DNA of 31,363 bases from Fusarium oxysporum f. sp. lycopersici 4287 (GCF_000149955.1 NC_030987.1:5412033-5443395); one strand, 5' to 3'. Shown: positions 8,931 to 18,456, counted from the first letter of the stretch. Translations and numbers: made by a program. Notes: generated by a model from the sequence alone, not told the origin.

Positions 8931-9450
8931 TTTGCCAACGAAGAAGCTGATATGCCTTGTACTTGTTGTTTTCGGTCGGGCAAGAAATGTCTGATGTCCG
9001 CCGATTCTGCTCGTTGTAGCGAGTGTATCCGAGCTAAGAAATCTTGCGATAGTACTCGTGTTGCGTCTTCCCGTAAGTTGTTGTGCGTTATTTTTATTTG
9101 GTCTTCTTTGTTAACCCTGGTAGTTATGAATTTGATGAAACAAGAGAAGAAATTAGAGAATGATGAAGATGAAGCGAGTGAGGATCTTCTCAAGCTCCAT
9201 GAGGAGATGGCAGCGCTATAATCTCGTTTGGCTTTGGCTGCTGGTCGTTTGTCGAGGATTCGCAAAATTCGTACCCGTGTGAAAGAAAAGCGTTCCGAGG
9301 CTACTTGTCGTGGTCTTCAGGAAGTGGATCAGCAAGATGCGATCTTATCTGGTTTAGACGCGCACGAGGATGCGTTACTCCGAGATCTTCAGGTGGATCA
9401 TGTTCCTAATGATGTCGATTGGTCTGCTTTGGGTTTGGGCGATGATTTTC

Positions 9451-12400
9451 TTAATGCTTCTCCTTTATTCGACGTTGGTGAAAGTTCTTTAGGAGTCGCT
9501 GGGCATTAATGAGATGTTTTGGAGGTTCCTATGTGTTTTCGTTTTCTGGGTAGTCTTTCTATTTTACCAAGTATTCTCTTTGGCCGTTGACCTTGCGGGT
9601 GTCTCTGATAGCCTCTGCTTCGTAGACTTCTGGTCCTAAGATTTCTCGTGGTTTGTTGCCTGTTTTGACTTATATTGTGTCTGCTGCTGATTCGAGTAGT
9701 GAAACGTGAAAGACTGGATGGAGCCTAACTTTCGGTGGTAGGTCCAGTTTATAGTTGTTTTCTGAAATTTTCTGTAGTACTTTATAAGGTCCGATGAATT
9801 TGTAGTCCAATTTGTGAGTTGGTCGGTCTGTTTTGATGTTTTTTGTGGCTAGGTAGACCATGTCTCCCTCCGAAAAGGTTGGTCCCTTTAACCGTTTTGG
9901 GTCGTAGTAGTTTTTCATGCGATTTCTGACAAATTCGAGTTCTGTTTTCATTTCTTCGTGTAGATTTTTGAGATCATCACTTTTAAGTATGGCGGCTAGA
10001 TTGACTGATTTTTCTTGTCGTGCATTGTAATATGCGTCTGGTGTGAATCCAAAATTGGCGTAAGCTGGTGTAAGCTTTGTACTCTCGTTGTATGCAGTAT
10101 TATAGGCGAGTTGGGCTATTGGTAGTTTCTTAACCCAATCGTTCTGTTCGTAGTTGATGTAACATCGTAAGTACTGTTCAAGTACTTGATTCATTCGTTT
10201 GGTTTGTCTATCGACTTGCGGTCGAAATGCTGTTGTGAGTCGGTGATTCAGTCCAAGTCGTGCCATGAGTGATTGCCAAAATGTTGCTGCAAATGTAGGT
10301 CCTCTATCTGAAAGGATTTCTGTGGGTAACCTATGTATGCTAACAATATGTCGGTAAAAAATATAGGAAAGTTCTTTTGCGTCTATAGATTCTCTGTAGG
10401 GTAGGTAGTAAGAGAACTTAGTGAGTCAGTCGACTATAACCATGATGCTGTCATAGAAGATTCCGGTTGAGGGTTCTTCTGATAAGGGTAACTTCGTGAT
10501 GAAGTCCATTGTGATTAAGTCCTAAGGTCGTTGTGCTACTGGGAGTGGTTGTAGTTGTCCGTAAGGTTTGTGTCTTTATGCCTTCGTTTGTAGGCATAGG
10601 TCGCATTGTTGAATAACCTTTTCCACTATTCCTTTCATGCCTTCCATTTCGTATTTTTCTTATACTCTTTTTAGTGTTTTCGTAATGCCTAGGTGGCCGT
10701 GTAGGGGATGTTCGTGTATATCCCGTACTAATTGTTCTCTGAATTCGTTTAGTACCCATCGAAGTTGTCGTGTCTTCTTTCCTTTGTGGTCGAATCTCAT
10801 TTCTTATAAATTGCATGGTTCAGTGTCAGAGTTCATCTATTGTTGAAATTCGTTGCTTTTCTGTGTTCTGTGGATGATTTTGACAGAGTTGCATTCCCTG
10901 TGGCTTTTTACTGTTCTTGTGATTGTTTTGACTGGTTGAGCGAATTGATATTCTCCTTTAGAGTTGGTCTCCAAGAGTTGTTCTTTGGTTTTGACAGTTC
11001 CTGTGTCGAAGTCGGGTCGTCGGCTAATGGCGTCTGCGCGTCTATTGTTTGTTCCTTTACAGTGCGCTATGGTGAAGTCGAATTCACATAGGTATTCGGC
11101 GTAGCGTAGTTATCGTCGGTTTAGCTCTTGCGTTATCGCAAAGTAAGCTATATTCTTGTAATCGGTGAAAACTTTTACTGGATGTTTGCTTCCTCTGAGG
11201 TAGTGTCTAAATTCCTTGAAGCAGTTGATGATGGCTAGGAATTCTTTATTATAGATGGGATAGTTGAGTTCTGCTCTGTGCATCTTATGAGAATAGAAAG
11301 CAATAGGGTGTAGTACACCGTTATCGTTCCGTTGTCCTATTTGTCCTCCTAAGGCAAAGTCAGAAGCGTCGGTCTCGAGTTCAACTTGCCGATCTGGGTC
11401 GAACATAACTAGAACGGGTTCGCTCGTGATGGCTGATCTGAGTTTTTTAAAAGCTTCTTGTGCTTTGTCGTTTTATTGGAATTGTTTATCCTTTTTTGTG
11501 ATTTCGGTAAGTGGGATAGCGGTTTTGCTGAAATCTTTAATAAATCATCGGTAGTAGTTAGCGAATCCTAAGAAGGATTAGGTTTCTTTTACTGATGTTA
11601 GGGTTTTCCATTTAGCGACTGCTGCAATCTTTCGTCTATCCATCCTGATTTCGTTGTGCAAGATTTCATGTCCTAAGTATGTTACTTAAGACTGGTGGAA
11701 ATGACTTTTGGTGGGTTCGACGAGCATATTGGCGTCTTGTAGTGCTTTCAGAACCTTATAGACGTGTTCTGTGTGCTCTTCTTCTGTGTTAGAGAAAATG
11801 AGGATATCGTCCAGGTAGCAAACTACAAAGATATCAAGGTACTCTCGAAGTACGTTCGTGATCATGCGTTGGAATACTGCGGGTGCGTTGGTTAATCCAA
11901 AAGGCATAACTAAATACTCGAATAGTCCGTATTTTGTTCGGAAGGCTGTTTTCCATTCGTTGCCTTCTTTGATTCGGATGAGGTTGTAAGCGGATTTGAG
12001 ATCGAGAGCTGTGAACTATTTTTTACCAAATAAGCGATCCTTGAGCTCAGTAATAAGCGGTAATGGTGTCCTGTCTTTTTCCGTGATCTCGTTGAGTTGT
12101 CGATAATCTACTATAAGTCTCAGCTTGTTTGAGTTGGGTTTTGGTACGAACATGACCAGGTATCCTGCTGAGGATTTTGACGGTCTGATGTATCCTTTCC
12201 GTAGCATGTCGTTTATCCATTCCCTGAGCGTTCCTAGCTCATCTTGGGATAGATTGTAGATGGGGAAGAATTTTGGGTTCTTTCCATCCTTTAGTACGAT
12301 TTCGATATCGTAGTCTGTATATCGAGGTAACTTCGTGTCTAGTTCCTCCTGAAACAATTTCTCATAGATACGATACTCTGGTGGTATGTTCTTGAGTCGT

Positions 12401-13155
12401 TCGTTAGATTCCTTCGTGGCAATCTGTTTCATCTGTTTGATGTCTTGGTCCAGCTGTTTGAACTGTCCTTTGAGAGTTGCTATCGTTCGTCCGATGCGTT
12501 TTCTTCTGCCTTTATCATGCTTGTGTCGTGTTCCTTTTGGAATGGGCGATGCTCTGTTGCTCCTGTCTTCGCTGCTCTCTTCAGTCGAAGTTTGAGATCT
12601 CGTGTCGTATCCTGAATCATTTAATCCATCATCTGAAGGGTCGATTTCGCAGTCGACCTGGCCAGTTCTCTAGTTGAAGGCGGGGTTGTAGCGGTATAAC
12701 CATAGGTAACCTAAGACTAGATTGTAATCTTGTATGCGGATAATGTCGAAGTCGATTCCTTGGTTCCGTCCGTTTACGAATGTTTTGAGGTGATCAATCT
12801 CTCGGGTGACTTATCCTTGTTCGTATTCGAAGGATTCTCCTTCTCCACTTTCCACCATATAAGGTTCTTTTTTATCTCTCCATGGTAGTCTCAAATCATT
12901 AACCGTGCTAGGGGAAATAATATTCATGACTGCTCCGCTATCTACAAGTGCTCTCAGCCACTTGCCCTTGACTCGGACTTTCAATTCTAGGCAGATTCGT
13001 TGGCTTTCTTTTGTTGCTATTCTCAGAGCTTTTCTAGGTAGTTTAGCCCCTGATTTCTCGCCTATCTGTTGCTCCGTTATAGATGGCGTGTGCCTTTTCC
13101 CCATGGATGATCCATGCTGCATTTGCTCTTGGTGCAGTTGATGTCGTCGGGACAT
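9451..13155 (-). pseudogene. Chromovirus pol: protease, RT, RNase H, integrase, chromodomain
   Basis: A single minus-strand frame broken by about a dozen stops. Order: aspartic protease (LVDSGAVMNIIS, near 12910-12953); reverse transcriptase with LRLIVDYRQLNE and the YLDD active site at 11806-11817; RNase H (ETDASDFALGG); integrase with an HHCC-like zinc region (HEHPLHGHLG ... CDLCLQTK), first Asp in ITMDF, second in LSDRGPTF; GPY/F-type end (FIGPYKVLQKI ... LHPVFHVSLL); then a chromodomain (EYLVK-KDYPENENT-EPPKHL) ending in TAA at 9451. The two dashes are TAG where Trp is expected. The third integrase acid is changed: the family DGQTER reads DRQTKR, so the catalytic Glu is Lys (codon 10198-10200). 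Expressed by -1 frameshift from gag. Dead copy. Confidence 0.93.
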
Positions 13156-13676
13156 TCATTCTGGGTGGCTAGTTTTTGTTAATAAGCAGCTTCCATTTTT
13201 CCTACTTTATGGTCTAGGATGATATCTGCTTTTTCTTCTTCGGTAAGGGGTCTTCCTTTTTCCTCCTCAGTTTGTACTAATCGGTCTTGCAACTGTTGCT
13301 TGTCTAGCTGTCGGAAGATATCTTGTTCATCTTGGGATATTTCTTCTTCCCATCGGGTGATATCTTGGTTGATTTGACTGAGTTCTTTGTTGAATGACTC
13401 GTCTTCTGCTATTTCGTCTTCCTGCTGTATATTCCGTCTCTATTGGGCGATGTGTCGGGAGTTCTGAATGTGCGCTAGAGCTCTCTCTCGTGTCTCTGTG
13501 TGGGCTTCTAGTTTTGCTACTTGAGATCCCCTGTATCTCTTTGTAACTTGGTATCCGAGTGTGTCGATAATCAAGTAGGGTTTCTGTTCTTGATGTTCTG
13601 GGACTTGCACTGGGAAACAGTCGTTTGCTATCTTGTCTTGCTGGTGTCGCGAACAATGGTGTCGTGTACACGATAT
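13077..13676 (-). pseudogene. Gag C-terminal extension, broken
   Basis: Continues the gag frame past the TAG at 13677. Two further stops (one in IAQ-stop-RRN, one in EAAY-stop-QKL) interrupt an otherwise charged, glutamine-rich, coiled-coil-like sequence (QINQDITRWEEEISQDEQD). It reaches the overlap with pol and the slippery site, ending at TAA 13077. All three stops fit CAA/CAG to TAA/TAG. Confidence 0.6.
13095..13101 (-). promoter_or_regulatory. Candidate -1 frameshift site GGGAAAA
   Basis: In the gag frame the codons read TGG GGA AAA GGC, so the heptamer is G_GGA_AAA, a canonical X_XXY_YYZ slippery site. Slipping back one base yields AGG CAC ACG, exactly the pol frame. The gag-frame stop TAA follows at 13077-13079. 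A downstream stem or pseudoknot was not worked out. Confidence 0.65.
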
Positions 13677-15638
13677 CTAAGATATCTGTTTGTGATTCGG
13701 GTGAGTTGGGTACCTCCTTAGGTCCCTTTCAGCTTGCATGCGTTCTTCTGGAGTGGTAGGATCTTCCATTACTTTTTTTGTGTATGCTCGGATGTAGATG
13801 CTGTCGTCTTGTTCCGTGATTGCTCGTTCTCTGGCTAGTTCCGTATACTTTTGATGTTTGCTAGTCCAGAAACGTTGGTTGAATTCGTCGTATTGTGGTA
13901 CGATGGGGGTGTTCCAGATCGTTTTTTCATCCTTGCTCCAGAGTTTCCTGGCGTCGGATTCTCTTTGGACTCTGCAAGATTCCAAGTAATTCGGGTCGTT
14001 AATGTGTCGATTTGGTCGTCGTGAGGTGGTTTTGACAGTAATATCGTCGACTTCCTGGTTGACCCTTTTGGTACTAGGTTCATTGTCCGGGTTAGGGGCA
14101 ATTTCTTTTCCCTTTCTAACCATGAAAACGGATTTTCCTTTGGCGAGTTGTTGGTGGTGTTCGGGTACGGGTACCCATTCTAACTCAATTGTCTTGTCTT
14201 TTTTGGCTTGTTGCCGTTTTTTCTGTTCTCGGTTGTTTCTTTTCTCTCTTTTTTCTTCCTTGCTTCGTGAATAGAGAACTTCCGTGGTTGGGGCTACGTG
14301 CCCTAGAACAGGTCGTTGTTCTGGTTCCAGTTTGGGGTAGTATTTGGTGAGGGTTTCTTCTCTACTAAGGAATGGATCGTGTACGTCGAGAGATGGGTCG
14401 AAGTTGTTAATGCGTGGTATCTGCGTCATGTCGTATCCATCTTTTCTTGTCATACTGATAGTTTTGATTGCCATTTGTGGTTCGTTGCTCTTCCTGGCAA
14501 TGTTGATTCTCTTTCCTTTCGGTACTGGCCTGTACTTTTGATTAGTTTTAACGGGGTTCTTACATTCTCGTTCGTAGTGTCCCTTCTTGCCACAGTTGTA
14601 GCAAGTGATCTGGGATTTATCTCGTTTGGTTATTCCGATGGTCATTGGTCCTGCTTCGGTGCCGTAGGACGTGTCAGTTTGTCGAGTTCTTCCCTGATTG
14701 GCATGGTATCGGGGCCTATTGTCTTGTCGTCCTTTGTTCCCTCGTGAGTTACGAGTTCTCCAGGCAAATTGTCGATCATCGATCCTAACTGCCATGTTGA
14801 TGTATTCTACCAAGGTCTTTGGTCGGTCCTTCTGCCATAGTTCGGCTTGTACTGGTTCTTTGAGTACATCGAACCATAAGGACATGAGGATATCTTGATC
14901 CCATGGTAGCTTGCTGGCTAGTTGCAGGAACTCTACTCCGACGGTGGATGCTGAACTGGTTTGTTTGAGTGTTTTGATTTTCCTTTCTGCTTGTCCCTTT
15001 TCATCGATGGTACCGAACGCCATTTGAAGTGCTTCCTCGAATTCCTTATAGCCGTTCTGACCGAAGATTGTAGCGGTTCGGGGTTGGACCATATGGAAGG
15101 GGTTTCGAGTGTAATCGTCCATAATAGGTTGGAACCATTGGGCAGCGGTCTTAGTGAGTCTTCCTGCCATGTATATGACTTTGGCGGAATCGTTGCGAAA
15201 TTGGTTTGGGTAGTAGATGATGAATGCTCGTCCTTGGGTGAGGAACGTAGGTAGCTTGCTAGGGGTTCCATCGAACAGCTCAGGCGGGTTAGGCTTGAGG
15301 ATTTCGCCAGGATCCTTGCCGTCTCGGGCGGCTGAAGCTAAGTTGTACATTTCCTGCTGAGTGTTTCTCGCGCTCTGATTCTGTTGCTGCTGTAGGGCGG
15401 TGAATTCATCCAGCATTTGGCGCATCTCATTTATCTCGTTAGTGACGTTCCCGAGTTGCTCGCGAAGTCGTTCGACCTCCGAGTCGTCAGAACTCTGGGA
15501 AGAGTCGTCTGCGTCGTCCATGTTCTGGTCAGTCGGCGGGTGGTTAACTAGTGCAGGGTTAACAGGTGCTACAGGCTGGTAAGCCTGAAGGTTGGCAGCT
15601 GCGTTCTGCTGTTGGACGGGATTGACGTTTGCAGACAT
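13677..15638 (-). CDS. Chromovirus Gag, long open frame
   Basis: The capsid/nucleocapsid precursor. ATG at 15638 (MSANVNPVQ); the frame is open somewhat further upstream but has no earlier ATG. A proline/glutamine N-terminus and a short coiled coil (VERLREQLGNVTNEINEM) precede the capsid-like retrotransposon gag domain at residues about 110-290 (YPNQFRNDSAKVIYMAGRL ... EFLQLASKLPWDQ). A CCHC zinc knuckle, CYNCGKKGHYEREC, is at 14562-14603 (residue about 345). A long basic and acidic tail follows. The frame meets TAG at 13677, but the same frame keeps coding character (LDKQQLQDRLVQTEEEKG) to 13077 with two more stops. The ancestral Gag therefore probably extended to the frameshift site, about 850 residues, and this stop is secondary. 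Confidence 0.88.
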   Translation of the reverse strand: MSANVNPVQQQNAAANLQAYQPVAPVNPALVNHPPTDQNMDDADDSSQSSDDSEVERLREQLGNVTNEINEMRQMLDEFTALQQQQNQSARNTQQEMYNLASAARDGKDPGEILKPNPPELFDGTPSKLPTFLTQGRAFIIYYPNQFRNDSAKVIYMAGRLTKTAAQWFQPIMDDYTRNPFHMVQPRTATIFGQNGYKEFEEALQMAFGTIDEKGQAERKIKTLKQTSSASTVGVEFLQLASKLPWDQDILMSLWFDVLKEPVQAELWQKDRPKTLVEYINMAVRIDDRQFAWRTRNSRGNKGRQDNRPRYHANQGRTRQTDTSYGTEAGPMTIGITKRDKSQITCYNCGKKGHYERECKNPVKTNQKYRPVPKGKRINIARKSNEPQMAIKTISMTRKDGYDMTQIPRINNFDPSLDVHDPFLSREETLTKYYPKLEPEQRPVLGHVAPTTEVLYSRSKEEKREKRNNREQKKRQQAKKDKTIELEWVPVPEHHQQLAKGKSVFMVRKGKEIAPNPDNEPSTKRVNQEVDDITVKTTSRRPNRHINDPNYLESCRVQRESDARKLWSKDEKTIWNTPIVPQYDEFNQRFWTSKHQKYTELARERAITEQDDSIYIRAYTKKVMEDPTTPEERMQAERDLRRYPTHPNHKQIS

Positions 15639-15680
15639 TGCGTTTGTATTGCTCAGCGTTACGCGGTACGGTCTGAACAA

Positions 15681-15692
15681 GAGCTATCAACG
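15681..15692 (-). other. Self-priming type primer-binding site
   Basis: On the sense strand the bases after the 5' LTR read CG then TTGATAGCTC. They do not begin with TGG as tRNA-primed sites do. TTGATAGCT is the exact reverse complement of AGCTATCAA, which lies in the LTR sense strand at 15855-15847, 45 nt after a TATATA box (15900-15895). That is where the 5' end of the RNA would be in a Tf1-like self-priming element. Confidence 0.55.
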
Positions 15693-16066
15693 TGTGACGG
15701 TTGGTTCCTAACTGTGGATAAACTAAGCCGTGCTAGGTTTATTGTTGGCAGATTGCGTAGGGCGTGATGCTGAGCTTGTCGAAGTGTCACGTCTCTTAAT
15801 GGTAGATTTAATGCGTGTTAGGCTTGATTAATATAAAGAAGTTTTATTGATAGCTGGTGAGCTAGAATCTATGAAAGTGCAAATGAATGTGTTCTATATA
15901 CTTGAGATAATGGTATGGGAGCGACATGACATGAGGTCGTCGTCGGTCCTGGAACGACGCGGTTCTGGAGCGCCGTCGGTCCTGTATGTGTCGGTCCTGT
16001 TCTGGTTGGTTGTTGAGGTGGAGATTTTTGTGGGGTACACGTGACGTAACCGCTGGGATCGTAACA
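15693..16066 (-). repeat. 5' LTR of the chromovirus
   Basis: 374 bp, same length as its partner. Contains a TATATA box on the sense strand at 15900-15895 and the AGCTATCAA segment complementary to the primer-binding site. Confidence 0.95.
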
Positions 16067-16071
16067 CTTTA
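16067..16071. repeat. Target-site duplication CTTTA, right copy
   Basis: Directly follows the terminal GTAACA of the right LTR and matches 7607-7611. Confidence 0.93.
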
Positions 16072-16375
16072 AGATTACTTATAACTATACTGCTAAGTGT
16101 TTAAAGGAACCTAATAAGTATATAAACTAGGTATAAAAGTATATATTTATACCAGAGGATAATAGTAAGTAATTATACACTCTATATAATAGTCCTAGCC
16201 TGCCGATTAATATTACGCTTAAGTATAACTTAGTAAATAATAAGGGCTTTAATCTATTATAGGCTATAAATAACCTGCAGGCTAGAGCCCCTATGCTATT
16301 GACTTTCCTAGATGCGGCTAGAATAATCCCTAATAAGTTTAGTATATCTGGCTTTATAATATAGGATTAAAACGG
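16072..16375 (+). pseudogene. Small secreted-protein relic, 3' part
   Basis: Continues the frame of the signal-peptide relic that is interrupted by the chromovirus (KITYNYTAKCLKEPNKYIN and on). It shows the same TA-biased spelling, with TAG and TAA about every 20-40 codons, and fades near 16375 (MLLTFLDAARIIPNKFSISG is the last clear stretch). Two N-x-S/T sites and several Cys are visible, consistent with an extracellular protein. Family unknown. Confidence 0.5.
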
Positions 16376-16774
16376 CAGATAGTTCTGTTAATAGGCTTGT
16401 TATTCTATAGGACTATGTTGGCCTTCGGATTAGCTTAAAGAGGGGGCTTAGATTAGCATAATATATTACTTTTAATTTTATTTGTTATCTGGATGTTTAA
16501 CTATATTTCCTTTATATGCTGTTAGTCCTTGATAAACTACTCTAAGTTATAAACAAGGGGTAGTATGCACGTTTTAGAAAGGGGGTTTAGGTGACATATA
16601 GGCTCCCAACGGAAACATAGATGGTGTTAGTATACAGCATAAATAGAGAATCACCAGAGTCTAAAGATGAATTTATATAGTAGTGTTATTTATTTGGTAG
16701 CGTTGCAATGGAGTTGAAGTTTGGTATTAGCTTGAGCATTGTAGTTAAGTAGTGGATTGTATTACTATGTATTT
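16376..16774. other. Unassigned AT-rich stretch
   Basis: No gene seen. It lies between the secreted-protein relic and the pogo element and has many stops in all frames. Confidence 0.5.
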
Positions 16775-18456
16775 TATAAGTGAACGGCGGATTTTCCACC
16801 CGACGCCTCTCCTTTTACTCTGACATTATGCCGCTCAACCGCACATTATGGAATCAAAATCAAGTGAAAAGAAAATACTACTAGCTGTTCAAGCTATTTG
16901 AGATAATGAAAAATTTCCCGCAACTCAGGTGGTAAAAATCCACACTGTGCCTGAATTAACACTACGCGCCAGAATGAAAGGCCGTCCGTCGCGACGCCAT
17001 ATCATACCCAACTCTTAAAAACTAACTATCTAGGGGGAAGAGGCCGTTTTTAAACATATTCTAGATCTGTGTTCACGAGGCTTTGCGTTAAAGTTTGCTG
17101 ACGTGGAAGATACGGCAAGAGCCTGATGCGAAGGTCCCGGCAAATTTTGGCTTGGGTCGAGCTTGTGCGAAACTTAAGGGTGAAGTATGGCATTGATGAT
17201 ATCGATATTTATTAACTTTGACGGAACCGGGTTTATGATGGTATTATTACCCTAACTATGGTTATGATACGCTTCGAACGGAGCGGAGAACTGAAAAGGA
17301 CCCAGCCAGGTAATCGCGAATGGGCCACGGTGATCCAGGGGGCTAATACATAGGGCTGGCGCATCAGGTCGTTTATCAGGATCAAAAGGGCCTACCACCT
17401 CACAAACTGGTACTCAGAGTGCAACCTCCCACTGGATTGGATTACTAAGCCTGCCGAAAATAGATAGAAAAATAATAATAGAGGCTTAGAATGGATCCAG
17501 CATTTCGATAAACATATAGGTCATCGCAAGAATGGCGTCTATCGAATGTTAGTGATTGACGGCCACTTAAGGTATCTCTCCCCCAGTTTCGACCGGTTCT
17601 GGATGGACACGAGGATAGTCGCGGCTCTATGCCTCCTCATTTATCAAATCTCCTTCATCCCCTAGACCTCAGGTGCTTCGGCCCTCTGAAGCGGGTATAC
17701 ACTTATCAGATTGAGCAGGTGGTCAAGTCGCACATTAACCACGTGACCAAGATCGACTTCAATTTTAAGGCCGCATTCTCTACCGGTAAGGGGAAACCAA
17801 ACATTAAGTCAGGGTTAGTGAATCAGGATTAGTACCTCTGGGCCCAGCAATTGCCCTGTCAAAGCTGAACATCAAGTTGCGGACGCCAACGCCCGAGGTG
17901 AGCCTAGTAGCGGCAGCGAGACCTTGGACTTCCCAGACACCTCATAACCTAACAGAAGCCGTTTCCTAACACTGATCAATGATCGAGATGACTAACATCA
18001 AAGTAGCTCACTGACACCGGTATACATGGCTGTGAACCAGCTTGCAAAAGACATACAAGCATTAGCGCACTCAGCGACCCTTCTTAACGATCAGGTCTAT
18101 TCATCGCAAAGGGCTAATTAGGCGCTTAGCAGGCATCGGAGGGCAAAAGTAACAATGTCACAACTTGGCGGAATGCTTCTGTTCAATCAGGGCAAGATAT
18201 ATTATCTCAGAAAGGTATCAAGAAGAGAATTGAGAAGAAAATGGGCGGGAGCGGGAGCTAACCTGGAATGGGCGACGCAAGTCAACGGAACTGCGGGAGG
18301 TACGGCAAGCCCGGACATAATTCCCGGACTCGTGAGGAATAGGGAGATGTGATTTATGTAAACAATTCATTGTAATATTTTAGGATTAAAGACGATATGG
18401 TGGTGTAATTGACGTTGACCGAGATGGAATGGTAGAAAATCCACCGTTTGCTTATA
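16775..18456 (+). mobile_element. Pogo/Fot-like DNA transposon with TIRs, 1.68 kb
   Basis: Left end TATAAGTGAACGGCGG followed by ATTTTCCACC; right end, inverted, TATAAGCAAACGGTGG followed by ATTTTCTACC. About 26 bp of inverted repeat with four transition mismatches. The terminal TA is the target usual for Tc1/mariner/pogo elements. Size and internal gene match fungal pogo elements (about 1.7-1.9 kb). The transposase is wrecked, so the copy is immobile unless helped. Confidence 0.85.
16848..18342 (+). pseudogene. Pogo-like transposase, heavily degraded
   Basis: ATG at 16848 begins MESKSSEKKILLAVQAI, followed within codons by TGA and many later stops and shifts. Recognisable pieces in order: DNA-binding domain (KHILDLCSRGFALKF), traces of the first catalytic region near 17215, a catalytic-core end (MPPHLSNLLHPLDLRCFGPLKR, 17629 on, a family signature), then QIEQVVKSHINHV. 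In another frame near the end is a zinc-knuckle remnant (CGRYGKPGHNSRTREE), stop at 18340. Intact relatives are about 500 residues. Much damage is CAA/CAG/TGG to stop, as RIP makes. Confidence 0.85.

Larger units (their letters stand above)
8092..9509 (+). pseudogene. Antisense gene in the chromovirus: Cys-cluster and coiled-coil protein
   Basis: Encoded opposite to gag-pol. Start ATG at 8092 (MSNRVSK), then LSRKDREIQILALSVE up to the hAT target site; the same frame resumes after the hAT copy at FANEEADMPCTCC. The core is a cysteine cluster (C-x-C-C, C after six residues, then C-x2-C and C after six more: GKKCLMSADSARCSECIRAK), like a Zn2Cys6 or knuckle fold. A 51-bp intron (9073-9123, GTAAGT...GGTAG) splices in phase to a charged coiled coil (KQEKKLENDEDEASEDLLKLHEEM). 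The C-terminal part ends GESSLGVAGH at 9509. Damage: TAG at 8113, TAA near 9220 (both CAA/CAG-like), and the hAT insertion at 8164-8922. The original protein was about 230 residues. Its role is unknown: DNA/RNA binding or control of sense transcription are guesses. The 3' end overlaps the chromodomain coding end by 59 bp. Confidence 0.72.
7612..16066 (-). mobile_element. Full-length Ty3/Gypsy chromovirus, 8,455 bp
   Basis: Bounded by 374-bp direct LTRs (7612-7985 and 15693-16066) that start TG and end CA, inside a 5-bp target duplication. Transcribed on the minus strand in the order gag, protease, reverse transcriptase, RNase H, integrase, chromodomain: the Ty3/Gypsy order. The chromodomain and self-priming-type leader place it with the Tf1/sushi-like fungal chromoviruses. 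A 1.5-kb stretch between pol and the 3' LTR carries an antisense gene and a nested hAT element. Pol has about a dozen in-frame stops, nearly all explicable by C to T or G to A, so the copy is dead. The LTRs differ at 9 of 374 sites, all transitions. Confidence 0.96.

Noticed and set aside
10451..10816. 121-codon minus-strand frame in the integrase region
   Set aside because: Shadow of the integrase frame; Thr/Arg-rich with no domain.
13996..14750. Plus-strand frames opposite gag (for example 14316-14747)
   Set aside because: Antisense shadows of Gag. Unlike the 8092-9509 gene they have no ATG context, splicing or domain pattern.
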